Source: Microvirga massiliensis
GTDB taxonomy: Bacteria > Pseudomonadota > Alphaproteobacteria > Rhizobiales > Beijerinckiaceae
Direction of reading: 5' to 3'
DNA: 34,854 nt
NCBI RefSeq assembly: GCF_001006805.1
Contig: NZ_LN811357.1
Location: 1-34,854 of the forward strand
Position 1 is the first letter of the stretch. Each line of letters starts with the position of its first letter. The notes below the pieces were generated by a model. The model saw only the letters and a program-made list of their open reading frames with translations, made no database searches and was not told the origin of the DNA. Below are positions 8,481-16,004 of the stretch, piece after piece. The position numbers were made by a program, and so were the translations under genes.

Positions 8481-8646
8481 TGCCTCTTCGGGCTGGGGAG
8501 CCAATAAGCCGCCAGGACTGCGTAAGCAGGCGGAAGATGCTCAGTAACAGTTACGCCTTTGGCTACAACTTAAACGATTCTGCATGGTGGAACCCGCGGC
8601 TCCAGAGCGTATTGATCCAGACCCACTGCTTTGATGGAGGAAAATT

Positions 8647-9153
8647 ATGCGTGACTCACGGATAAACCTCATTGGTCTTGGTCTGTTGATGGCGGGTACT
8701 GTCGCTTATCCTGCCTGGGCACAGAGCTGCAAGGAACGGATTGCAGAACTTGAAACGGAGATCACTGCAAAGCAGGAGGGCGCGGGTCCCGCCATAACGG
8801 GCACCCCCCAACCCTCTGCGTCCGGCGATACTTCCCTGGTCAATCCGCCCGCGGACGCTAGCAGCCGTATTCCAGCGAACCGCCCTGCCGCTCCGGACGT
8901 GGCTGCTGCGCAGTCGGAGGCAGCCAGCTCGGCTCGGACTCCGGCAGAGCCTTCGTCCACGGTCGAGCGCTTGCCTGCCAACAGACCCGCTCCCCCGGAG
9001 ACCGCCGGGCCGGAAAGTGCCGCGCTGCCGCCCGCTCCCATGAATCGCGCGATGGCCGCACTCGCCGAGGCGAAAACCTACGCCGAACAGGGCCGCGAGG
9101 CGGACTGCATGCGAGCACTGCCGAAAATTGCAGGCTCTCCAGCAACAAAATAA
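8647..9153 (+). CDS. Secreted Ala/Pro-rich hypothetical protein
   Basis: 168 residues. A strong ribosome site (GGAGGA) precedes the ATG. The signal peptide ends near AYPAWA/QSCKER. The mature protein has a short N-terminal helix (CKERIAELETEITAKQ), a long low-complexity linker rich in Ala, Pro and Ser with an internal duplication (IPANRPAAPD and LPANRPAPPE), and a C-terminal helix (MNRAMAALAEAKTYAEQGREADCMRAL). One cysteine lies in each helical end, so a disulfide joining the ends is possible. I recognise no enzyme family. Function unknown; it may be a periplasmic structural or binding protein. It is convergent with the Cys/His peptidase-like gene. Confidence 0.75.
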   Translation: MRDSRINLIGLGLLMAGTVAYPAWAQSCKERIAELETEITAKQEGAGPAITGTPQPSASGDTSLVNPPADASSRIPANRPAAPDVAAAQSEAASSARTPAEPSSTVERLPANRPAPPETAGPESAALPPAPMNRAMAALAEAKTYAEQGREADCMRALPKIAGSPATK

Positions 9154-9292
9154 GTCGTACTAGCGAAGGGCGCCTGCACAGCGCCGTGCTCTTCCGGCAG
9201 ATAGACGGCCTGACAAAGCTCCCAAGACCGAGCGGATGCATCATCTCGCCGGCGATTCCGCTGTACTGCTGCCGCCGGAGCAGCCCTGCCGC

Positions 9293-10051
9293 TCAGCTCA
9301 GTCCGACCGAGACGATGTGCACCTTGCCGACGAACCTCACCGGTGACGGCTCGATCGTGAACAGCTTTTGCTTGGGGTGATAAACGAAGCTGTTCCGGCT
9401 CGCCTGCGGGCCTCCGGCGGTCGATTGGCAGACGAAGAACTCGCCGTTCAGGCCCGCATCGACCGAGGCGATGTGCTGGAAATTGGACCAGATGATCAGG
9501 TCCCTGGCCTGCACCTCGTCGGCGCTCGTACGCAACACCGTCTTCTTGTGGAAGAATTCGTGCTGGATCGAGGAGTTCGCCTTCAGCTTGAGGGCGTGGT
9601 TCGCCCTGGCGACGAAGTTGCCGACGAAGCCGTTGCAGTCGAGTCCCATATACTTGTCGCAGAAGGTCTGCAGCATCGGCTCCGGCTTTGCATCGGAGCC
9701 GAGGATCTTCGCGCAGGTCTTGTATGGTTCGGTCTGCGTCTTGCCGTATGCCGAGACGAACGCTTGGCGATACTTGTAGACAAGCGCCAGCACCGTCTCG
9801 AACGTCTCCGGCGAGGCCTTGCCGACGAACGCGTCGACATAGGGATATGGGCCGCCGGACTCCTCGATGATCTTCTTCTTGCTGACGCCGATGAACGCGT
9901 CCTTGATCTTTTCCTCGTTCGCCGTGCCGCCATAGGCCGGCGTACGGCACTTGTAGCTGTTAACGCAGATCGATGCCGTGCCATCAGGCGTGGGCACCCT
10001 GAGGTTCCAGTAGCGGACCAGCGTCCCAAGCGGCGTGACATCGTCTGCCAT
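9293..10051 (-). CDS. Hypothetical protein with NlpC/P60-like Cys-His motif
   Basis: About 252 residues. ATG at 10051 is chosen because AGGGAGAG lies just upstream; a GTG at 10069 is the alternative. No signal peptide or membrane segment is seen. The sequence has YMGLDCNGFVGNFV (about residue 140), which matches the D-C-x-G-F-V nucleophile motif of NlpC/P60-type cysteine peptidases and amidases, followed after a gap by DLIIWSNFQHIASVDAG, which fits the block carrying the catalytic His. Other parts (VRYWNLRVPTPDGTASICVNSYKCRTPAYGG) are not recognised. If the match is real it would cleave peptidoglycan peptides or another amide. The lack of an export signal makes a cytoplasmic role or specialised secretion possible. 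Family assignment is tentative. Confidence 0.7.
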   Translation of the reverse strand: MADDVTPLGTLVRYWNLRVPTPDGTASICVNSYKCRTPAYGGTANEEKIKDAFIGVSKKKIIEESGGPYPYVDAFVGKASPETFETVLALVYKYRQAFVSAYGKTQTEPYKTCAKILGSDAKPEPMLQTFCDKYMGLDCNGFVGNFVARANHALKLKANSSIQHEFFHKKTVLRTSADEVQARDLIIWSNFQHIASVDAGLNGEFFVCQSTAGGPQASRNSFVYHPKQKLFTIEPSPVRFVGKVHIVSVGLS

Positions 10052-10654
10052 GCGACTCTCCCTGCCCACCGCGCCGTGCGCGGCGAAGATCGCGGCCGTG
10101 GGCCGGCCGCGCGGCAGCCCTTAGCTCCCCCTAAAAGTTACAGAGATCAGGCGCAGTGTTCTGTGATGCAGCGCACGGATAAGGGGGCTGGGCGCTTCTG
10201 CATTCAGATCCGGCAACTGATGATCGGCCTTCATAAGTTTTCAAATGAAAGGCAACCCAGGGACGCACCAGGATATGCTGGCGGTGTCTATAGCAAGGTC
10301 TCGCAGCTTGTTGGTTAGTTGTCTCAATTAACTTGACACTAACGAGGTTTGTGAAAATACTGCCTTGTGCAAGTGACCTGCCGGCCGCTTTCTGATTGCG
10401 CCGGCAGAGGCTACACGCGGGCTTGGGCCGGCGCTGCGCAACTGCAGACAGGCTCGGCTCCAAGGTCGTTGTCCGGGTTGTGATTAGGCGTACTTGGAAA
10501 GCGGCGTCCCGATCGTCATCGAGGCCAACGAGCACAGGAAGCGAGGCGGAGCTACCCGCCCACATGCTTCGGGCAGGTAGATCGCAACACTCCGGCTGGA
10601 GCACTCGAATTCACGATCGTGCGGCGCCTCGTTGACCTGCAAGGGAGGACGCTC
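10052..10654. other. Upstream region of the xoxF-like operon
   Basis: About 600 bp between the divergent peptidase-like gene and the second PQQ dehydrogenase. Bases around 10210-10370 look AT-richer than their surroundings and contain a sigma70-like promoter (listed separately). I find no convincing gene. A minus-strand frame (10131-10604) has no recognisable product. Confidence 0.4.
10333..10361 (+). promoter_or_regulatory. Sigma70-like promoter before the PQQ dehydrogenase operon
   Basis: TTGACA at 10333-10338 and AATACT at 10356-10361 are separated by exactly 17 bases and point toward the PQQ dehydrogenase, with a predicted start near 10368. This would give a leader of roughly 290 bases, long enough for further regulation. 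Prediction from consensus only. Confidence 0.45.
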
Positions 10655-12388
10655 ATGACAGCACGTCGCCACATGCTATCCCTGCTTGGCGGTACCGTTG
10701 CGCTTGTAACCTTGATAGGAAGTCAGGCTGGGGCCATCGCCCCCTCTCGCCTGACCGAACCCGATGAGCAGAATGCGAATGACTGGCTGACCTATCACGG
10801 CACCTACCGCTCGTATCATTTCAGCCCGCTCGATCAGATCAACGCCGACAACGTTCGCCAGTTGAAGGTTGCCTGGATGCACCAGCCGGGCCGCTCGACA
10901 CGCGGCCTGCAGTCCATGCCGCTGGTGGCCGACGGCACGCTCTATTATTCCGGATCGTATAGCCGTGTGTTTGCTCTCGACGGTGCAACGGGCGAGGTGA
11001 AATGGTCGTATTTTCCGCAGCTCGACGAAGAGCTCGTCGCAGCCCAAACCCATTCCCCCTATAACCGCGGTATCGCGCTCGGAAACGACAAGGTCTTCGT
11101 CGGCACTGTCGACGGGCGGCTGATCGCGATCGACATGAAGACCGGCAAGCCGGCCTGGGATACCAAGCTGATCGATTCGAAGCGGCTGACTGTCGGCTTT
11201 ACCGGCGCGCCTCTGGTTGCAAAAGATACCGTCATCATCGGCGCACAGGGCGGCGAGTGGCCCTATCGGGGGCCAATTTTCGGCGTCGATGCCGCCACCG
11301 GCGCAAAGAAATGGGAGTTCCTCGTCGTTGCAGGCACCGATGAAGCAAAGGCTACCTGGGGCGGCGAGTCCTGGCGAACCGGCGGTGGCGGCGGCTGGAT
11401 GCCGGGCACCTATGACGCCAAGACCAATACCGTCTGGTGGGGCACCGGCAACCCGTCGCCCCTTTATGACTGGGCTGGGCCCAAATGGAAGACGGAGGGC
11501 CCGCGGCCCGGTGACAATCTCTACACGAGTTCCGTGATCGGGCTCGACCCGGATACCGGCAAGCTGAAGTTCTATCACCAGGAACTGCCGCACGATGCCT
11601 GGGATTTCGACAGCGCGGTCGGCGAGTTCGTGATGATCGATCGTGATGGCCGCGAGCTGATGGTCCACCCCAACAAAAGCGGCTTCGTCTTCGTCTATGA
11701 TCGGAACGGTGCTAAAGTCGCCAATGTCTGGCGCCTGGTCGAGAATATCAACTTCGTCGAGAATATCGATCCCAAGACCGGCGAGCTGATCGGGCGGCGC
11801 GACATGGTCGAGGGCTCACACCAGAACCTCTGTCCGGCGATTCCCGGCGGCGTAAGCTGGAATTCCGGCACCTACAATCCCCAGACCAGCCTCTACTACA
11901 AGGTCGGGCAGGAATGGTGCATGGATCTCGATGTTGTGCGAACCACTCCGATCACCGAGCCCATGGCGCAACTCAATATCGGGGCGAACTTCAAGCTTCG
12001 TAATCCTGAAGGCGGGAAAGCGCACGGCCATGTCAGCGCGCGCGATCCCATCACCGGTGAGAAGAAATGGCAGGTCGACTTCCCTGAGCCACCGCTCGCG
12101 AGCCTGTTGTCGACCGGCGGCAATCTCGTCTTTGTCCCCGATACGCGAGGCATACTGCATGCCTACGATGCCCGAACGGGCAAGGAGCTGTGGTCCCACA
12201 ACAACGGCATCGGCCACAATGGCGGCATCATCAGCTATGGTGCAAATGGCAAGCAGTACATCGCGGTCATGACGGGCTGGGGCTCTCTCGTCGGAGACGA
12301 ATATCCGGCCTTGTTCGGGGAACCCTACACCAACATGCCCAAGGACTCGGGCGCACTGGTCGTCTTCACGCTACCCGACGCGCGTTGA
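10655..12388 (+). CDS. PQQ-dependent dehydrogenase, XoxF-like, without vicinal disulfide
   Basis: 577 residues. ATG at 10655 is preferred over one at 10619 because AAGGGAGGA precedes it and it opens a signal peptide (MTARRHMLSLLGGTVALVTLIGSQAGA). Propeller blades with W/Y-docking motifs recur (VFALDGATGEVKW, LIAIDMKTGKPAW, LHAYDARTGKELW). Predicted ligands are Glu201 (GGEWPYRG), Asn266 (GNPSPL), the catalytic Asp317 and the lanthanide-type Asp319 (HDAWDFDS). Where relatives have two adjacent cysteines above PQQ, this protein has THSPYNRG (about 132-139); only Cys393 and Cys422 occur in the mature chain. It lacks the fused cytochrome domain of quinohemoproteins, so it needs a separate acceptor, presumably the next gene's cytochrome. 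The substrate is unknown; a small alcohol or aldehyde is likely. Confidence 0.92.
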   Translation: MTARRHMLSLLGGTVALVTLIGSQAGAIAPSRLTEPDEQNANDWLTYHGTYRSYHFSPLDQINADNVRQLKVAWMHQPGRSTRGLQSMPLVADGTLYYSGSYSRVFALDGATGEVKWSYFPQLDEELVAAQTHSPYNRGIALGNDKVFVGTVDGRLIAIDMKTGKPAWDTKLIDSKRLTVGFTGAPLVAKDTVIIGAQGGEWPYRGPIFGVDAATGAKKWEFLVVAGTDEAKATWGGESWRTGGGGGWMPGTYDAKTNTVWWGTGNPSPLYDWAGPKWKTEGPRPGDNLYTSSVIGLDPDTGKLKFYHQELPHDAWDFDSAVGEFVMIDRDGRELMVHPNKSGFVFVYDRNGAKVANVWRLVENINFVENIDPKTGELIGRRDMVEGSHQNLCPAIPGGVSWNSGTYNPQTSLYYKVGQEWCMDLDVVRTTPITEPMAQLNIGANFKLRNPEGGKAHGHVSARDPITGEKKWQVDFPEPPLASLLSTGGNLVFVPDTRGILHAYDARTGKELWSHNNGIGHNGGIISYGANGKQYIAVMTGWGSLVGDEYPALFGEPYTNMPKDSGALVVFTLPDAR

Positions 12389-12397
12389 CCTGCACAG

Positions 12398-12419
12398 GGT
12401 GAGGCTGCGAAGCCTCACC
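12398..12419 (+). promoter_or_regulatory. Intra-operon stem-loop
   Basis: GGTGAGGCT (12398-12406) and AGCCTCACC (12411-12419) form a perfect 9-bp stem with a GCGA tetraloop of the GNRA class, 10 bp after the dehydrogenase stop and 27 bp before the cytochrome start. No T-run follows, so it is more likely a stabiliser of the dehydrogenase message or a partial attenuator than a full terminator. Confidence 0.5.
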
Positions 12420-12445
12420 TCCCGCCTCCGGCATATAGATACGCG

Positions 12446-12787
12446 ATGAATGTCCTGAACTCGCAACGGTGGTGTTCGATCGCCGGTTGCAGCTTGGTCC
12501 TGGTGCTATTTACCTCCGCGGCACCAGCCCAAACGGCCCAGCCAAGCCCGGGTGGCATCGATGGCGAGAAGGTTTTTGCGACCTCCTGTGGCTGGTGCCA
12601 TCAAAGTGGCGGTCGGGCCCAGGGGCGCGGTCCAAAACTCGCCGGCACTGACAAATCCGACGAATTCATCATCAACCGCATCAAGAACGGTAAGACGCCG
12701 GGCATGCCGGCCTTTGGGAGGAGCTTCAGCGATGAGCAGATCCAAGCCATCGTGGCTTACATTCGCGGCCTATCGGACAAACCATAA
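12446..12787 (+). CDS. Monoheme cytochrome c (XoxG-like)
   Basis: 113 residues. A signal peptide (MNVLNSQRWCSIAGCSLVLVLFTSAAPA) precedes one class I cytochrome c domain. It has the heme site CGWCHQSGG, the conserved GPKLAG turn, a likely axial Met in TPGMPAFGRSFSDEQI and the terminal helix IQAIVAYIRGL. It follows the PQQ dehydrogenase with only a hairpin between, so it is the probable electron acceptor, in the role of XoxG/MxaG. The 3' end overlaps the next gene by 56 bp in a different frame. Confidence 0.9.
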   Translation: MNVLNSQRWCSIAGCSLVLVLFTSAAPAQTAQPSPGGIDGEKVFATSCGWCHQSGGRAQGRGPKLAGTDKSDEFIINRIKNGKTPGMPAFGRSFSDEQIQAIVAYIRGLSDKP

Positions 12788-13604
12788 GGGATCCAGCCCT
12801 GGCTTTGTCCGTTCCCGCTGGGGAAAGGCGACTTGCTTGGTACTGCTTGTTGCGTCGGCCGTCCTCCTGCAGGAGCCTGTTGCTGCCCGCACACTCGAGG
12901 CCGTCCGATCCCGTGGCGTCATCACAGTCTGTGCTCATGCCAATGCCCTGCCGTTCTCAAGTCGCAAGGACGACCCGCCGGGCTTTCAGATCGAGTTGGC
13001 TCGGGCGCTTGCCCGGCAGCTCGATCTCAGCCTCGCTGTTGCGTGGGTCGTCACCCCCAACCAATACCGCGCAGCGGATTGCGACATAGTTTTCGATACG
13101 ATCGTTGATCCAGAGGTGCAGGCGGAGAGCCGGTTACGCGTCTCAAAGCCCTACCACCACAGTGGCGTTGCACTTGCTCTGCCTGCCAGTGCCACGAATA
13201 CCGGCTCGTTCCAGGACCTCAAGACTGGCGAGCGCGTCGGGGTGCAGGTGGGCTCCGTCGCGCAGATGATCCTCGGCCAGCGAGGCGTACAAACCATTCC
13301 GTTCGCCTTCGAGGACGAAATTCTCGACGCACTGGCGGCGGGCTCACTCGATGGAGCGGCGGTTTCGCCGGCCGCAATTGGTTATTTCAACCTGATGCAC
13401 CCGAACCAGAACATCAAGCTCGTGCATGCCTACGAGCGGGAGGCGGACCTGTCCTGGGATGTCGCAGTGGGGATGCGTGGCTCCGACAACCTTCTTCGGG
13501 AGAGTGTCAATGCGGCACTGGACCGGCTGATCGCAGATGGGACCATCCAGGGCATCTATGCCCGCTATGGCATCGAGCATCGACCGCCCGTCGCGAGCCG
13601 CTAG
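12732..13604 (+). CDS. Family-3 periplasmic binding protein, XoxJ/MxaJ-like
   Basis: About 290 residues. ATG at 12732 is chosen for the GGGAGGAG eight bases upstream, placing the start inside the cytochrome gene. A long basic N-region leads to the hydrophobic segment TCLVLLVASAVLL and cleavage near VAA/RTLEAV. The rest is a solute-binding family 3 fold: RSRGVITVCAHANALPFSS, PPGFQIELARALARQLDL, DCDIVFDTIVD, GERVGVQVGSVAQMIL and a C-terminal LDRLIADGTIQGIYARYGI. In methylotrophs proteins of this family (MxaJ, XoxJ) sit after the dehydrogenase and cytochrome genes and are thought to help activate the dehydrogenase rather than transport. Context therefore favours XoxJ over an amino-acid binding protein. 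No permease is nearby. Confidence 0.87.
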   Translation: MSRSKPSWLTFAAYRTNHKGSSPGFVRSRWGKATCLVLLVASAVLLQEPVAARTLEAVRSRGVITVCAHANALPFSSRKDDPPGFQIELARALARQLDLSLAVAWVVTPNQYRAADCDIVFDTIVDPEVQAESRLRVSKPYHHSGVALALPASATNTGSFQDLKTGERVGVQVGSVAQMILGQRGVQTIPFAFEDEILDALAAGSLDGAAVSPAAIGYFNLMHPNQNIKLVHAYEREADLSWDVAVGMRGSDNLLRESVNAALDRLIADGTIQGIYARYGIEHRPPVASR

Positions 13605-13913
13605 GAGACTGCAGGACACTGCAAGTCCTTGGACGGCGGCTCGAGAGGACTAAGCTATCTACCTTACCAGGGGAGCGCTCCCGTTCAGGCCCCATGATTT
13701 TGAAGGATGCAAGATGCTACGTGTGCATCGTTCCTGGCATATGGAGGAGAAGGCTCGAATGCGGTCCATGCCGGTCTCGATACTTTCCGCTAGGCATATG
13801 GGAACGGAATGGAAATGCGAGGGCGGGTCAAGCGGATCGCCGCCCTTTGCCACATTCAAACTGAGACATGACCTGACAAAGCGGTCGAACGCCCGACGCA
13901 AGCACTGACTTTG
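13605..13913. other. Convergent intergenic region
   Basis: About 310 bp between the XoxJ-like gene and the end of the transketolase gene. It contains a perfect 12-bp palindrome, GGGAGCGCTCCC (13671-13682). Small open frames exist on both strands (for example 13714-13908 plus and 13659-13901 minus) but none has a recognised product or a convincing ribosome site. Confidence 0.4.
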
Positions 13914-15893
13914 CTATAGGCGCTTTCGGACCTCCTCGACGACCCGATCCGGCGTGATCCCAAAGTGAGCGAACAGATCGTCCTCAGCGCCGGAGGCGCC
14001 GAAATCACTCATTCCTACAAAGCCGCCATCCTCGCCGATGTAGCGATCCCAGCCCAAGCGAACGGCTGCCTCTACGGCAACCCGCACCGTGTCGCGGCCC
14101 ATGACGTCTCGGCGGTAGGTTTCGTCCTGTCTTTCGAACAATTCCCAGGACGGCATGGAGACTACGGCGGTCGGCACGCCATCCGCCTGGAGCCGGGCGC
14201 GCGCCTTCATGGCGATGGCCACTTCCGACCCGGTCGCGAAAATGGTGGCCTGCCGTGGGCCGCCCGCAGCCTCTCCCAGCACGTAGGCGCCGCGGCGCGA
14301 CCGATTTTCTTCACTGCCGTCCTGACGAAACGGCTCGAGAGGCTGACGGGCGAAAATGAGCGATGATGGCCCAGTGCGGTTCTCGAGTGCGATCTCCCAG
14401 CATTCCGCCGCCTCGACCGCATCGGCCGGGCGCAGGACGAGCATGTTGGGAATCGCGCGCAGGGAGGCCAGGTATTCCACCGGCTGGTGCGTTGGGCCAT
14501 TGCGGCCGATGCCAATGGAGTCATGCGTGAACACGAACGGCACGGGCAGCTTCATCATCGCCGCCAGGCGGAGCGTCGGCCGCAGATAATCCGAAAACAC
14601 CAGATAAGTGACGCCGACCGGCACGACGCCACCGTGGGCCGCCATGCCGTTCATCATTGCCCCCATGGCGTGCTCGCGAATGCCGTAGTGGACGTAGCGC
14701 CCGCCATGGTCTGCGGCGGTGAAGGGCTTGAGACGCCGCTTGTGCTGCGTCGCCCCCTCCAGATCCGGTGCACCGGAGATCAGTTCGGGGATGACTTCGG
14801 ACAATCTGTCGACGATCTCGCCCGACAGCTTCCACCCATGCTGGGCTGATTGATACTCGGCAGCATGCTCGCGGAAGGCGCATAACGGCGCCTCCCAGCC
14901 TTCGGGCAGGCGGCCCTCCCGGAGACGGTCGAGCAACCGGCGCTTGTCCAGGCTCAAGGCCGCAACCCGGCTCGTCCATGCTTCGTATTCCGGCGCGCTT
15001 CGCCGGCCTGCGTCACGCCATGCGGAGAGGATGTCCTCGGGGATTTCGAAGCGCGGGTGCGGCCAGTCGAGGTATCGGCGTGCCGCATCACCCAGCTGCC
15101 TCTGAATGCGGCCGCTGTGTGCCGCCCGAGTCCCTTCCACCTCCGGCAGGCCGCGCCCGATGATGGTCGTGCAGCAGATCATTGACGGCCGGGGATCTTT
15201 CTTCGCCAGCAGGATCGCGGCCGAGACTGCTTCCACGTCATGGCCATCGACCTCCTGCACATGCCAGTTGCTGAGGCGGAAGCGCGCCATCATGTCATCG
15301 CTGATAGCGATCTCGATACCGCCATCATCGGTCATCCTGTTGTCGTCCCAGAGGAAAACCAGCTTGCCGAGCCGCAAATGCCCGGCGAGTGAGATAACCT
15401 CCTGCCCGATACCCTCCTGCAGGCAGCCGTCGCCGACCAGGGCGTAAGTATGATGATCGACGATATCCGACCCGAGCCACTTGTTCAGGAAAGCCTCGGC
15501 AACGGCCATGCCGGCAGCGTTGGCAATGCCTTGGCCGAGCGGGCCTGTTGTCGTTTCGATGCCGCAGGTTGGGTCGAACTCCGGATGCCCCTCGCACCGC
15601 GACCCGAGTTCCCGGAACCTCTTGATCTCCTCGACGGTGATTTTCTCGTAGCCGCTCAGATAGAGGAGAGCATAGAGCAGCATCGATCCATGGCCGTTCG
15701 ACTCCACGAAGCGATCACGGTCGAACCACAGGGGATCCTGCGGATTGAACTTGAGATGGCGCGTGAACAGGGCAGTGACGGTATCGGCGGCGCCCAGCGG
15801 CGTGCCGGGGTGGCCCTCTCCCACGCGTTCGATAGCGTCGATGGACAAAAAACGGATGGCATTCGCCATCAAGCGAGGATCGACCAGGGACAT
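13914..15893 (-). CDS. tkt: Transketolase, full length
   Basis: 659 residues, the usual size of a single-chain transketolase. It transfers two-carbon ketol units between sugar phosphates with thiamine diphosphate. The N-terminal domain has IERVGEGHPGTPLGAAD and the thiamine diphosphate motif GDGCLQEGIGQEV...WDDNRMTDDGG. The middle pyrimidine-binding domain has HYGIREHAMGAMMNGMAAHGG with the catalytic Glu, and FVFTHDSIGIGRNGPTHQPVE. The C-terminal domain ends VSMPSWELFERQDETYRRDV. It follows the D-2-hydroxyacid dehydrogenase gene by about 110 bp on the same strand, so the two may be co-transcribed. Hydroxypyruvate, the likely substrate of that dehydrogenase, is also a transketolase donor, which may link them. 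A general pentose phosphate role is equally possible. Confidence 0.95.
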   Translation of the reverse strand: MSLVDPRLMANAIRFLSIDAIERVGEGHPGTPLGAADTVTALFTRHLKFNPQDPLWFDRDRFVESNGHGSMLLYALLYLSGYEKITVEEIKRFRELGSRCEGHPEFDPTCGIETTTGPLGQGIANAAGMAVAEAFLNKWLGSDIVDHHTYALVGDGCLQEGIGQEVISLAGHLRLGKLVFLWDDNRMTDDGGIEIAISDDMMARFRLSNWHVQEVDGHDVEAVSAAILLAKKDPRPSMICCTTIIGRGLPEVEGTRAAHSGRIQRQLGDAARRYLDWPHPRFEIPEDILSAWRDAGRRSAPEYEAWTSRVAALSLDKRRLLDRLREGRLPEGWEAPLCAFREHAAEYQSAQHGWKLSGEIVDRLSEVIPELISGAPDLEGATQHKRRLKPFTAADHGGRYVHYGIREHAMGAMMNGMAAHGGVVPVGVTYLVFSDYLRPTLRLAAMMKLPVPFVFTHDSIGIGRNGPTHQPVEYLASLRAIPNMLVLRPADAVEAAECWEIALENRTGPSSLIFARQPLEPFRQDGSEENRSRRGAYVLGEAAGGPRQATIFATGSEVAIAMKARARLQADGVPTAVVSMPSWELFERQDETYRRDVMGRDTVRVAVEAAVRLGWDRYIGEDGGFVGMSDFGASGAEDDLFAHFGITPDRVVEEVRKRL

Positions 15894-16004
15894 AGGGAGA
15901 TTTCCTCCGTTTTTGGCTCTCTTGGAGCGTCCATTGAATTGGATCGCCCAGTGCCTGTGCGAGGTCTGGGCAGACGGGCGAGTGCTGGCCTTTTCAGTGA
16001 GACA

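Noticed and set aside
9368..10318. Open frame on the plus strand over the Cys/His protein gene
   Set aside because: The opposite strand has a ribosome site and a motif match; this translation is Arg/Leu/Val-rich noise.
12732..13604. Calling the family-3 binding protein an amino-acid transporter component
   Set aside because: No ABC permease or ATPase lies nearby, and its place after a PQQ dehydrogenase and cytochrome fits XoxJ/MxaJ better.
13659..13908. Small frames on both strands in the gap after the XoxJ-like gene
   Set aside because: No motifs, no ribosome site, and odd residue composition.
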